Positions 52,309 to 62,345 of a DNA stretch of 64,000 nucleotides are shown here, in pieces; position 1 is the first letter of the stretch, and each line of letters opens with the position of its first letter. The stretch is from Undaria pinnatifida. Taxonomy: Eukaryota > Sar > Phaeophyceae > Laminariales > Alariaceae. The stretch covers positions 5,206,106 through 5,270,105 of the forward strand of contig JABAKD010000002.1 in the NCBI GenBank assembly GCA_012845835.1, written 5' to 3'. The position numbers were made by a program, and so were the translations under genes. The notes beneath the pieces are model-generated. The model made no database searches, was not told the DNA's origin, and saw only the letters and a list, made by a program, of their open reading frames with translations.

Positions 52309-52318
52309 CGACAACGGA
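51951..52318. repeat. (CAACAG)n / (CAA)n microsatellite, about 365 bp
   Basis: The array starts with interrupted CAGCAGCAG/CAACGG units, becomes a long CAACAG run (about 52070-52200) and ends as pure CAA (52220-52305). One plus-strand frame through it is open and would read poly-Gln, then about 40 further codons to a stop at about 52460. No upstream ATG in that frame is convincing. Confidence 0.85.
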
Positions 52319-52385
52319 AAATGAAGCAAGCTAAGTACGGCAGCATAGACATTACGTCCGACCCGTACCACGGTAGGGGTGCACA

Positions 52386-52640
52386 TGCGTGCAATGGTAG
52401 AGGCAGCACTTTTCGTCTGAAATGGTTTCTGAATGACTCAAGACACTCCTTAACCTAAAATCGTCGGAAATCGGCCATTTTTTTTCTTTGTAATTCTCGT
52501 TGTGTAGCACCTAGGCCATGGGGTTTTGCACCCGGTTATCAGTTCTACTTTTTTCTAAAGCAGTGTCTGGGAGAGGTCTTAAGCTCCCGAATTGAGGTAC
52601 CTCAGAAAAAATGTGGTGCATTTCTATCGTGGCACGCGTC
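52386..52640 (-). mobile_element. F1 element
   Basis: GCGTGCAATGGTAGAGGCAGC to GGTGCATTTCTATCGTGGCACGCGTC, with CTCCTTAACCTAAAATCGTCGG, GCACCTAGGCCATGGGG and GGGAGAGGTCTTAAGCTCCC. Confidence 0.75.
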
Positions 52641-52839
52641 TGCAGCGGGTTTTCCCCAGAAGTTTCTGAGCTCAATATATATGTCGCCCGAGACATGACC
52701 TCGAAGTGGCACTCAATCTGTCAACCCGACCGACACTGCCTCCGCGCTAATCGAAACGCCCAATCGTTACACTCATAAAAACATAATATCCCACCCTCCA
52801 GAAAACATTTTTACTTCGACAAGGCATTCGTTTGCGCAA

Positions 52840-53107
52840 GACGCATGCCACGACAGAGGTGCACCACTTTTTTTTCTGAGGTTTCTAAATTTGGAATCTT
52901 AAGACCTCTCCCAAAAACTGATTTTTGGAAAAAAATAAAGCCGCTACGACACCGGATGAAAAAATCTAATGGCCGAGGTACCCCAAAAAAAATAATAATA
53001 ATGCAAAACAAAAATAGGCGTATTTTTCCGACCATTTTGGGTTAAGGAGCGCCCTGTCATTCGGAAAACAATCACACGAAAAGTGATGCCTCTCTCGTGG
53101 CATGCGC
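52840..53107 (+). mobile_element. F1 element
   Basis: GACGCATGCCACGACAGAGGTGCACCAC to GTGATGCCTCTCTCGTGGCATGCGC. The inner order is intact, including CTTAAGACCTCTCCCAAAAACTG and CGACCATTTTGGGTTAAGGAGC. Confidence 0.8.
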
Positions 53108-53169
53108 CGCAGTCCGACCAATACGTCTACGCGTTAAATCCTCTACACAACGATGCACTCGTAACAAAA

Positions 53170-53429
53170 GACACGTGATGCTATGGAGGTGCACCACTTT
53201 TTTTTCTGAGATATTCTTCCTTTTTGGGAGCTTAAGATCTCTCTGCCCAACAACTGATTTGGAGAAAAAAGAAACTAACTACCGTATGAAAAAAACAATT
53301 TGCTTACAACGTACACAACGTTAATCAAGCAACAAAAAAGACCAGTTTCCGACGATTTTTTCTTAAGGAGCCCCGTCATTCAGAAAACGTTTCAGACGAA
53401 AACTGCTACCACTACCGTCATCACGCGTC
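53170..53429 (+). mobile_element. F1 element
   Basis: GACACGTGATGCTATGGAGGTGCACCAC to GCTACCACTACCGTCATCACGCGTC. It lies in the same orientation 62 bp after the previous copy. Confidence 0.75.
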
Positions 53430-54190
53430 GAAGAGGGCATCACATCCAAAGGAAAGGGTGGGTTCGACTGATACTACGATGACCCTCCTCAAAATTAGCC
53501 CTTTCCTTTAACAGACCTTTCATGGATGCTCGACGCGAGGAAGGATGCTACTACTAGCAAAAGGACTCCATATAATATATTGTTTTGTGTGCAAAGGTCT
53601 ATCGAACGATGGCGTCGGGGTTCTCAATGGACATCGTATTTCAGGAGATACGACCTGGAGCTGGTTTCAAAGCCGGTGATTTCGCTAAAAAAGAAAGGTT
53701 GGGGGGGCTACCGTAGAACAACTCGTTCTCGGGTTGCGCGATTCGAGTGTCTTCGAAGTCATTCTTCGGGGGTGAGATAGTGAGCCCCTTCGTGTCAAGT
53801 ATCGTCGGAAATTCGTTTACTACTTTGCGAAACCAATGTTTGCACACCTAAACCATGGGTTTTTGTTAGTCGGGTACCTAGCACCTTTTCTCCTCTTCTT
53901 CTACCCAGGGGGGTATAGAGAGCTAGCTCCTCAAGCAACCACCCTCCTCAGAAGGCACTCGAGCAGCCCTCCTCAGAAGGCACTCGAGCAGGAAACCCTC
54001 AGAAGGCCACTCAAGTAGCCACGAATATTTATTGGAGAGCACAACTTGCATCAAACTATTGTAGCACGCGTCAAACTTCCGTCGCACCCCTCGACCGTGG
54101 GCGGATCACAGAAGAAGAAAAATGATGAGTCGTTCTAATGTACCTTCGCCCCCCCCCCCCCCCCCCCGCTCCCGCCAACTTTTCTTGGAC
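53430..54190. repeat. Mixed repeat scraps, F1 end at 54071
   Basis: A 24-bp unit CCTCCTCAGAAGGCACTCGAGCAG is tandemly repeated about three times at 53940-54015. CTATTGTAGCACGCGTC (54056-54072) is an F1 right end whose left end I cannot place. Bases 53636-53685 match R3 in reverse. No gene is seen. Confidence 0.45.
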
Positions 54191-54445
54191 AAAATCAGGG
54201 GGTTTTGAAACCAGCTTCCGGCCGTACTTCCTGAAATACGGTGGCCCTTACTTACCAGCCCGATTGATTTCATCATTCGATAGCTCCTGAAAACAGTGAA
54301 ATAAATGTATGGAGGTATTTTTTTTCGCATCATCATCTCGTTCCTGGCAAGAAAAGTGTCGAGCAGCTCTATGAAGCGTTCGTTTAAGAAAATCGCAGTT
54401 TTTTTTTGGGGGGGTGGGGTGCAGAGTGTCGTAGAATCAGTGGAA
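54190..54445 (+). repeat. Repeat R3, copy without F2
   Basis: GGTTTTGAAACCAGCTTCCGGCCGT..CCTGAAATACGG at the left and GTGTCGAGCAGCTCTATGAAGCG...GTCGTAGAATCAG at the right pair with 25701-26210. The F2 block present there is absent here. Confidence 0.5.
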
Positions 54446-55414
54446 TGCTGCGCCTGTAACGCAGCATGCGGTCTTTCTGTGTTGTACTCCATATTGATTG
54501 GTTCCCCCACAGGTTAAAACAAATATAATACCACACAAGGTTCCCTTCCGTGTAGTGCCTGTACTGAAGTGGCGCAAGAAACGAAAGAGAACATCCAGCA
54601 TATGACCGCCTGAGCAAAACAAATACGAAGTATGTAACCTGGGCCATGGTGGTGATGGCTGCTGTGTTCGTTTGTCCGCAGCTCGAGAATCAGGGGAGGC
54701 GCGGGGGGGGGGGGGGGAAGGGGGGGGGGGGCAACCCTCTCGGGGACGGTGTTATCTCTCCCCGTCGTGGCGGGGAATCGTAAACAAGTGGTAGTCCCAG
54801 CACAAGATTCTATATAGGTACGAAGGATTAACATATGCCTGCAAAAAACGATAATTGTTTATGCCTCGCCGTACGATCGTCGTCTAGGGTCCATACCCTT
54901 AACCACTCGGGCACGCCGACCAATTAAAAGCCGTGAGACACAGGAAATCGCCATAATTCGAAGCTTGAATCGCCTTTTGCGTGTGTGTAATTGTTATCGT
55001 TTGGGCCATGACACCCTCTACAGCAGAACAGTACAGCGTTACGATAATACGCGGGGGAATATATAGAGCAATCAGAGCCCACCATATACAATAATAAACC
55101 GGGCTGTTTATCACGGGTCATGATCCGAGCCGCGGAGCGGCTCAAGAAGATCGTAAACTCTCGCGGTCGATTCCAGTGGGGTAACGAGGTTATCACGGGT
55201 CGAGCCGGATCCAGAAGTTTTCAAATATAACGGGTCAGATCGGGCCATATCGGGTCGGGACAACCTGACCCGACCCGGCCCGGCCCGGGACAACTGATCT
55301 GACCGTGAAATGCCCTGAATCAAACATTACTGAACATCATTATACATCAGGGGTCCATCTGTAAAGCGGTGGTGTGTGGCAGAGCAAAACACAACCGCCT
55401 TATCGGGGGAAGCC
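54446..55414. other. Intergenic; GGGTC/GACCC-rich patch at 55180-55290
   Basis: G runs at 54700-54732. CGGGTC and GACCCG words recur in both orientations at 55175-55285, which could form hairpins. No gene is supported. Confidence 0.4.
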
Positions 55415-55645
55415 GCCCTTTTTCTGAGGGTTCCCCATATTTTGGAGCTTAAGACCTCGCCCAAAACCAGATTTGGAGAGAACACTAATGCCGCCGCAGA
55501 ATGAAAAACCGCACGGCCTCTAGGCACGCGACGATATTGAAGGAAAAAAAATGGCGTATTTTCGACGATTTTGGGTTAAGGAGGAAGACCCGTTGTTCAG
55601 AAAGCATTTCAGGCGAAAAGTGATACCTCTATCTCAGCACGCGTC
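55415..55645 (+). mobile_element. F1 element, left end replaced
   Basis: From CTGAGGGTTCCCCATATTTTGG through CTTAAGACCTCGCCCAAAACCAG and TTTTCGACGATTTTGGGTTAAGG to ATACCTCTATCTCAGCACGCGTC. The left terminal repeat is not found. Confidence 0.65.
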
Positions 55646-55849
55646 AGAAACATGACCGACCGCCCTATTGGGGAAAGCCGCCTCTTTTTCATTCCGGGTT
55701 ATTGTTAATTCAATTCCCCCCGGCGAACCGAGTGCTTTTTCACCGCCTTGTACACGGTTGCGGCGCCCTCCCGCCTTACTAAGACCGCCTTGTGGGGAGA
55801 ACCCCCCGTGCTGTGCGCACTCTCTTGTTGTTGGTAACCGTATCTTGAA

Positions 55850-56090
55850 CGTGTCTGGTAATGTTGTTAATGTTGTTAATGGTGTTAGTGTTGATGTTAA
55901 TGTAAATGTTAAAGTTAATGTTAATGTTAATGTTAATGTTAATGCTAATGTTAATGTTAATGTTGATGCTTATGCTAATACTAATGTTAATGCTTAATCT
56001 AATGTTAATGTTAATGCTTATGCTAACGTTGATAATGTTAATGTCAATATTAATGACAATGCTAATGTTAATATTAATGTTGAAGTTACC
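55850..56090. repeat. (AATGTT)n hexamer array
   Basis: AATGTT/AATGCT/GATGTT units run for about 240 bp, giving periodic Asn/Val/Met/Leu frames on both strands. Simple sequence. Confidence 0.8.
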
Positions 56091-56475
56091 ACGACGGCTG
56101 AGCTCCACAAGCGAGGAACTAGCGGTTAGTTTGATGCGTGTAGTAAGAGAATCTTTGGTCAAGGACAAGCATGGCATAGAAATGTTGGTCTCGGTTTGAG
56201 CGAACGGATGCCTTCGAAGCAATGTTTTGGGTGAGATATTCAGCTAGCTCCTCCTCATGTTAGGAGCTCAGAAAATTCTTAGAATCTGCGGCGCGCACCC
56301 CTAGTATAGTAGGATGAGTCTGTTTCGATTTCTACAACATATATTTGCTCGAAATAGTTGTCCCTGTGCGCGCGTACAGAGATCGGCCGGTTCCAAACAC
56401 CAGCACTGCTCAACCGGCTGTGTAGATAGAGCCACAGGCACGTCTACTCTACTGTATGTATGAGGGAAAAAACAC
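56091..56475. other. Spacer downstream of the sulfatase-like exon
   Basis: Bases 56200-56295 match the repeat near 32800-32895 (CCTTCGAAGC.ATGTTT, CTCATGTTAG.AGCTCAGAAA, TTCTTAGAATCTGC). No further exon is identified. Confidence 0.4.
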
Positions 56476-56640
56476 CTCGGGGAATTCTTGTTGGAGGTTG
56501 TTTGTCTCGGTGGGGTCATCGTCTAGGTTGACGAGGAAGTCGCCGTATTCGTAGCTTGAGTCGTCCTGGCAGAAATCCGCGAAATCCTCGCACTGGCGGC
56601 TGGTTCCGCAGGTAGCAGCCGAGTCCAGGCTGCCGTCGCT
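56476..56640 (-). CDS. Orphan exon resembling the C-terminal part of an arylsulfatase
   Basis: On the minus strand, TTGTTTTGTCCGCAG (acceptor, ending 56641) is followed by 165 bp, exactly 55 codons in phase 0, ending GAG|GTGTTT (donor-like). The peptide has four Cys and contains LVNLDDDPTETNNL, very like the conserved D-x-DP-x-E-x-xNL segment late in sulfatases, where the chain leaves the catalytic core. The catalytic Cys/Ser-x-Pro-x-Arg region would lie in upstream exons. None is visible in the 350 bp on that side before repeats begin. It may be a real exon of a gene cut by repeats or an isolated fragment. Sulfatases hydrolyse sulfate esters, for example on cell-wall polysaccharides in algae. 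Confidence 0.5.
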
Positions 56641-57069
56641 CTGCGGACAAAACAATATAACGCAACATAAAGCAAACGGGGAAATGGTTGACAGAAAATA
56701 CCCCTGTGATTTATGGAGGGATTCTTCGAGTTCGTACATACTGCACTGCTTTATGGAAGGATATTTTCGATTTACATCGGAACGGCACCTACGGTACATT
56801 GTCTGAAGGAAAAAAAACTTTTGGTAAAACACAACAACATCGCGGACAGACGAGAAACAGCGAAAAAATCTAGTTATTATTCGGGTTTCCCTTCAAAGTA
56901 TTATTCGGTTATTTTTTTGTCTGGGGGGGATGTTTATGAGTGATTGACGCTAAATTGAAGTTCATGCTTGCTGCACGTCATTGTCGAATCACCATATTCA
57001 TGTTTACGCACACGGAGGGGGCCCACCCCATTTTTTTTTCTTTGTGGGCAAGGCTCTTTCCTCACTCGA
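56641..57069. other. Intergenic, no supported gene
   Basis: AT-rich and potentially intron of the sulfatase-like exon. No second exon is recognised. Confidence 0.35.
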
Positions 57070-57235
57070 TTCGTGCCACGGCAGAGGTATACCCCATTTT
57101 TGGCTGAAACGGTTTCTGAATACCTGGGCTCCTTAACCCAAGATCGTCGGCTCCTTGACCCAAAATCGACGTGCACCCAGGCCGTGGGATATATCCATCG
57201 GGTACAGTGTATCTTGTTTTCCCCCGCAAAAAAGA
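57070..57235 (-). mobile_element. F1 element, truncated
   Basis: TTCGTGCCACGGCAGAGGTATACCCC begins it, with CCTTAACCCAAGATCGTCGG and a doubled CTCCTTGACCCAAAATCG. CACCCAGGCCGTGGGATATATCCATCGG follows. It ends before the LTR element. Confidence 0.6.
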
Positions 57236-57799
57236 AGTTTTTGTACGGCCGGGCACTGGTTCAGTATATTCCGGCCGTATTAATCTACTGATTGGCCCGG
57301 CCAGTATGTTAGTAATAATCGACAATCTATGTGCCCGGCGTAGGGTGGCTCACGGGGAGATTGCTCTCGGTACCCGACGAGGGACCATCAGGCGGAGGAG
57401 AAGATAAGAAGATAGAATGTATACATTAAAGTACCGGAGTCCCGGAGGCCACTCTGAACATGCACACCCGAAGATACCAGAATAGTAATGAACTGAGGGT
57501 GGGTCCCGCGCTAAAGCTGAATGTCTTCTCCGCACCTCAATTTTTTCATTTTTTTTAAAAATCGACGTCTTGTATCGTTCCAAAACGATCAAAAACGACG
57601 TCTGAAAAAGTTTCCCGAAAAAAAAAGTTGCCCTTTGCCGAGAACGTTATTTTTCGCCGCGTTCCCGATCTTTTTTTTTTTCGAGGGAACCTTTCCAATC
57701 GATTCCGCTTGGCCGATCTAGGGGGGGTAGAGCCACTCAGAAAGTGGGTCACACTCAAACTGAGGTGCGGACGAGACCTGAAATGGGTGGGTCCCAGGC

Positions 57800-58555
57800 T
57801 TGGCCGCGAGGCCCAGCTGTTACGGAAGGCGGCGAGTGTGGGCGCATCATGAATGCTGGTTCAGACGAACATACGGTGCTACACACATGGAAGCTAGACG
57901 CACAACGTGGCCTACAGCTTACCACCAAGCTCAAGAACAATCACAAAGAAACAGGGTGGAACGTGTGGTCGAAGATGCCCCGCACTTGCACATGTTTACC
58001 GACGACTGCGCGAAACAGTACAAGGGCAGGCGCAACTTTCGCTTCTTGTCCAACAGCGTGCGGGAGCTGGGCTTTGTTGTCGATCACCACTTCGCGGCGA
58101 CCTTCTATTTCAAAGGTTGCCCCGACGGTATCGGCGGCGTTGCAAAGAGTGCCATGAAACGGGCGGAGAAACACAACCACGTGATCACCGGTGCAGCTGG
58201 CGTGGTGGAGTTCTTCAAGCACTACTTTGAGAAGCTCGGCAAACGGGCAACCGAGGACTACTTCGCATCTTGGACGCCGTATCGTATCCGACGCGCGCAC
58301 GTTAAGCTTATTGGACCCAAAGCGACCTATCGGCCTAAGCCAACTCTGAAGGGCATCAACCGTACTCGAGACACCTACGTCTTCGTCGGGGCGAACGAGC
58401 CCACCCTCAACGCCTCCACCTCTACCAGACTCAGAAGAAATCCACAGGTTCCGGACGTCGTCAACAAGGACTGGTCGTTGGCGAAGGCGGTGGACGTGGG
58501 GCTGGTGTCGGGGGCGGGGCTCGCCGTGAAGATCTCGAAGCCGTACGTGCCATGA
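57800..58555 (+). CDS. Transposase-like protein (DDC..QYK / DGIGG family)
   Basis: The 251-codon frame contains HLHMFTDDCAKQYKGRRNF (about residues 67-85), VDHHFAATFYFKGCPDGIGG (about 95-114) and KRAEKHNHVI. This order (an aspartate-containing strand before QYK, a W/HHFA-T segment, then DG-x-GG followed by Lys) is typical of transposase-like proteins spread through many animal, algal and protist genomes, probably with an RNase H fold in which the Asp residues are catalytic. The first ATG is taken; residues 1-60 are less certain because another frame (from 57744) is also open. The protein seems short, so exons may continue after 58555. Its position inside perfect TIRs supports the assignment. 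Confidence 0.65.
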   Translation: MAARPSCYGRRRVWAHHECWFRRTYGATHMEARRTTWPTAYHQAQEQSQRNRVERVVEDAPHLHMFTDDCAKQYKGRRNFRFLSNSVRELGFVVDHHFAATFYFKGCPDGIGGVAKSAMKRAEKHNHVITGAAGVVEFFKHYFEKLGKRATEDYFASWTPYRIRRAHVKLIGPKATYRPKPTLKGINRTRDTYVFVGANEPTLNASTSTRLRRNPQVPDVVNKDWSLAKAVDVGLVSGAGLAVKISKPYVP

Positions 58556-58759
58556 AGCCCTGCATGGGTGAGGGAGGGAGGCGGGGCGGCGGGGGGCGTG
58601 GGGGGCGGGGCGGCGGCGGCGGTGGCGGCCCTGGGGGGGGGGAGGATTCCGAAGAGGCGGGCGGCGGGGAGGGGGTCGGTCCACGCGAAGTCGTCGGAAG
58701 TGGCGGCGGAGTCCCAGCGCAGAGGACGGTGGAGGGCTAGAGGAGGGGAGCGGGCCCAG

Positions 58760-59304
58760 GCGTAGCGGCGGGTCGAAGACAAGGAGTATCCGTCTCACCG
58801 ACCAGGGGTATACCAGTTCCCCGTCCGGAGCCGGAGGAGACTCCGAGGAAGTAGATTCAGATGTTGAGGGATCGGAAGAGGAGCACAAGGCACAGGAGAG
58901 GGCGGGAGGGGCGGAATCGTCTGAAGAGGAGGAAGAAGAAGAACAATAGGAGAGCGAGGGTTCTGTCCCGGGGGTAGAGACAGTTCGTGTAGACAAGGTT
59001 ACTCTCGACCACAAGCTGAACATTTTTTTTGTCGTCTTGTTTTTTCTCGGCCTGCCGAGCGTGTGACTACGACAAGTGTTTTATTCCCACCGAGCACCCC
59101 GCTCTTGTCCCTGAGTCTACGGCGGCCGTAGTCGAGGAGATTGTTGTCATGGATACTGGGGTAGACCCCTCTGGAGTGGACCCTGGGGTCGGTTGTAAAA
59201 AGAAGAAGGTGAAGGAAATCAAGTTCGCCAAGAGGAAGAACTTCTGTTTGATGGAGAGGGTGACTGGTACACAGTTTGGGGGATCCTTCTGCGGTAGTAC
59301 ATAG
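58760..59304 (+). CDS. Possible 3' coding pieces of the transposon gene
   Basis: An acidic frame (about 58775-58949, SEEVDSDVEGSEEE.. ending EEEEEEEQ and a stop) and a second frame (59029-59304, with Lys-rich CKKKKVKEIKFAKRKNF and GTQFGGSFCGST) lie after the transposase frame. A G-rich non-coding-like stretch (58560-58750) precedes them, possibly an intron. Whether they belong to one protein is unclear. The long minus-strand frame across this area is a by-product. Confidence 0.3.
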
Positions 59305-59980
59305 AACAAGATAGAGCTGGCAAGGTGTTGTGTGTGCCAAGCTCGTTGCGAGTTGTTTTTGTGAATACTGGCACGCACTCCAAGGTTGGCTTGTATAATG
59401 TGGATCTCCTTCGATTTTGGAGGGGGTAGCGGCCGTAAAATAAATGACAACTGCGCCGTGTTGGTCGCTATATCTTTTAACCAAATGAATATTTTTTAAA
59501 TCCGACGCCGGATTCGTCATTCCCGCCCCAAAGGTAGCTTAACCTGAGATTTTCAGGTTCAAACTCGTCGTTTTCAAACCCGGGGTTGTTTTGGCGCCAT
59601 CCCCGGGTTTTGCGTTACGATTCTTAGCCACTGGAATATATTAACATTGATTGAAACCCGGGCAAGACGAACGAACTTTCTTCTCAAATTTTGCACAGTG
59701 TCATAACTTTATCATATGACCATGGCATAAAAAGTTCGAAGTCTGGAGGGTCGATGCCGAGAATTCACGGAACCCCCCCCCAAAATATTCAGCTTTAGCT
59801 CGAAACCCGCCTGAGTAACAGCAGTAGTAGCAATAGTACACTGCGCCAAAGGGGGCTCAACTCGAACATATCCAAGATAGGGACCGCAAAACATATCAAT
59901 AGTTCTATTCTACCATCTCCGTAGATTCTTCGCAGTCATACACATCATGCATCAGACTTGTGCGCAGGCATAAACCAACA

Positions 59981-61350
59981 TTCCCACTGCCTGTGTGGAG
60001 GTCATGATAACGTTGAACCAAAGCGCACCATGCGGAACCTTGCTTATTCAAACAAAGTACATTATTCGAATATCCAATGTCAGTTTCAAACTATTAATAA
60101 TCCTGCCTCTGCTCCAAAAACCCGAATATTGATACCGAACGCCGCAGCTAGCGGAATTAAACCGCAGTAATCGTAACGGAAATATCTGATCAGAATTTGG
60201 GCGATCAAGAGTGCAGTAGGATTAATCCGTTTAAAACCATATAGAAAAACTCTCGATTGCGGTTCAATAAACCAAGCCTAAAATAACCCCGAAACCACCA
60301 ATATATCACCTCAAGTTATCATACTCCCAAGCCTTCGATCAAGCCAATCCAATGCTGAAATCAAGATAAAACTACCAGGAGGAGTCAAATTTCGTCATCC
60401 ACTACTCGAAAACAACCAAACAATACTGCTGTTCCCCAACAGTAATGTACTTCCAAATCTTCGATCAAACCAGCACATAGTGAATCCTACATCCCTCCTG
60501 CTGGTGACAACTGTCATAATAATGCTCATCCTATCCTAGATTAATGCAAACTCAAAAATACCATCCTCAAATCCAAAAAATGCGTGAGAGCATCTCCTTT
60601 AACTAATATTTCATGACCCAAAATATGAGCTAAGATATACCTCCCCCACTCCGGAGTCAGACTTCCCCACTCCGTAGTCACGCCACATTTTGTCCAACCG
60701 GTTCTGCTCTGGTTTAGTCCATACCAAGCTGTCAACACGCGTTGGTATTGCAGGACACTTTGATTAGGACATGTGCTCTTTCAACTAACTATGGAAGCCA
60801 GCATATTCATCATACCTACCTACTCTACCTGTTCAAAGAAAACAAGCGTCCTGCCCGGTCGATCTCCTTTAATATCACAAACAGTCCCCAGACACCTTAT
60901 ACATGAATCCCTTACCAACATACATATGGATCTCCCTGATATAAGATGGATCATAACCGTCATGTTCATGAGGACAACCAACACATAACCACTACTACCA
61001 CGAACCAGGTACCAGCTATATAGGATAAACCGCAAATACACCAATCAATACTGTGATTGTTTCCTCGACCAAGATCAAAAGTCGTATTTTCGGCAGTAAC
61101 CATTTTCCCTCAACTCTTTGGAACAGAGGGAAAACGGTTGATTGGAAATGAATCAAAGTGCCAACTCGTATTATACCCTGCAGAAAAATGCAGTTTTCAG
61201 CAGTGCGCTGACCATATCATCAGGCAATTAATCATCACATCTCTTATCGTATCATATAAACGAAAAATCGACTTGAACTCTTCAGGTACTAACGACCCTA
61301 ATGAACTGTACGTACCACCTGATACACACACAAAAACAACAACACATCAA
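59981..61350. other. AT-rich internal part of the LTR element
   Basis: About 1.3 kb with low GC content compared with its surroundings, no frame longer than 90 codons and no retroviral domain. Confidence 0.5.
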
Positions 61351-61356
61351 TCAAAT

Positions 61357-61800
61357 CTAGAGAGAAAATTGGAACACAAAAATAAAGGAAACGAATACGC
61401 GCCTTTTGTGAGCCGAAGCTCGTGCTGGCGCAGAAGGGGCGGTCTTGTGCCCCCAACCCCCGAAGATGCCCAAGGACCAACCAGTGCCAATGCCTTCTCG
61501 CTTCTCAACGCTCTCCTGCCTCTCATGTTCTCCACCCTCCTGCGCATTGCATTTTCCAAACGCAAACGACCCTGCTGCTGCCCTGCCTCCTAAAACAAAA
61601 ACCAGACAACCATGCCTTCCGATCTCCCACTCGCTGTTGCTCTCATCAAGACCTGCCGACGTCGTTTGGGGTGGCCACGGGTCTGGGTCGGCAGCACCAG
61701 ATTGCTGTGGCTGCTGCTGGTTCGGCTGCTGCTGAAGCAGCTCTTCCTCCTTGTCCATCTTCATAGACCTCATCATCCCTCTTCCACTTTCACACGCCAT
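61357..61800 (-). CDS. Hypothetical ORF, Gln-rich, inside the LTR element
   Basis: Starts at an ATG overlapping the end of the preceding minus frame. The first 60 residues are Gln/Pro-rich (EEELLQQQPNQQQPQQ), the remainder Gly/Arg-rich. It may be the frameshifted continuation of the 61773-62345 frame. No domain is recognised. Confidence 0.25.
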   Translation of the reverse strand: MACESGRGMMRSMKMDKEEELLQQQPNQQQPQQSGAADPDPWPPQTTSAGLDESNSEWEIGRHGCLVFVLGGRAAAGSFAFGKCNAQEGGEHERQESVEKREGIGTGWSLGIFGGWGHKTAPSAPARASAHKRRVFVSFIFVFQFSL

Positions 61801-62345
61801 CCCTCTCCAATCTCAACCGCCATATTCTTAGCTGCCATCATTTCTTCGTGCTCATCTCCGCCAACTTCCTCCGGTAGCAACTGCAGAGCCAGCGGCTGCG
61901 CTGCCAGCAACTGCTGCGGCGCCAGCGGCTCGGGCGGTTGCGGTGGTGTGTCTGGCTCTCCCGCTTCGGCGTCCTCTTCCAACCTTCCCGACTCGGGTTG
62001 GTTAGCATTAAGTTCCTCCAGTCCCTTTTCCTCCGATGTCCACGTTGTTACCACTGAAGCCATTATTTTTAATAGTTTTTGCTGCTCATGGAATCCTTGC
62101 CTTGGTTGCCATTTCAACTGGCTGACAATCTCTAGGAGAATTCTCTTTAGGAATTCTTGAGTCGTCGAGAATGCAGCGTTATCTTGGGCGTGTGTCCATT
62201 CCTCGACTGGCTCCTCTCCACGGAGGGTCGTCCTGGCAAAATTCTGTACTTGCAATTCAGCAAACCAAGCTACGCGCTTGTCAGTTAAGCGTTGGGTCTC
62301 GACCTTGTGGTCCTCGGAGACTGAGTAGCCTTCTCAGCAAACTGG
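61773..62345 (-). CDS. Hypothetical ORF (possible gag-like or captured) in the LTR element
   Basis: The frame opens after a TGA at about 62343 and has no early ATG, so it may begin at a splice acceptor. It reads a helix-rich N-terminal part (VAWFAELQVQNFARTTLRGE, QEFLKRILLEIVSQLKWQ) and an acidic Pro/Gln-rich C-terminal part, then stops at 61773. There is no zinc knuckle or protease motif. It is the first frame after the 5' LTR, where gag would be expected. Confidence 0.35.

Larger units (their letters stand above)
57498..59811 (+). mobile_element. 2314-bp DNA transposon with TIRs and TGAG target duplication
   Basis: The left end GGTGGGTCCCGCGCTAAAGC and the complement of the right end GGCGGGTTTCGAGCTAAAGC match through a 13-bp identical GCTAAAGCTGAAT core, 25 bp in all with five differences. 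TGAG flanks both sides (57494-57497, 59812-59815). The intact LTR at 62464-62812 has a single TGAG at the same place, so it shows the pre-insertion site. The element carries a transposase-like gene (57800-58555) and further coding-like pieces. Confidence 0.85.

Noticed and set aside
51808-52386. Leu-rich and Cys-rich frames across the CAACAG array
   Set aside because: They are direct translations of a microsatellite on the opposite strand.
55906-56199. Met/Leu periodic ORF
   Set aside because: Translation of the AATGTT hexamer array.
57307-57500. End of a polyprotein reading (NLYARRRVAHGEIALGTRR)
   Set aside because: The frame is in the LTR repeat itself, antisense to the inferred element direction; the repeat is better explained as an LTR.
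57941-59023. Minus-strand open frame of 360 codons opposite the transposase gene
   Set aside because: Ser/Pro/Arg-rich composition with no domain. It mirrors the plus-strand transposase frame and a G-rich tract; the plus frame has recognisable family motifs.
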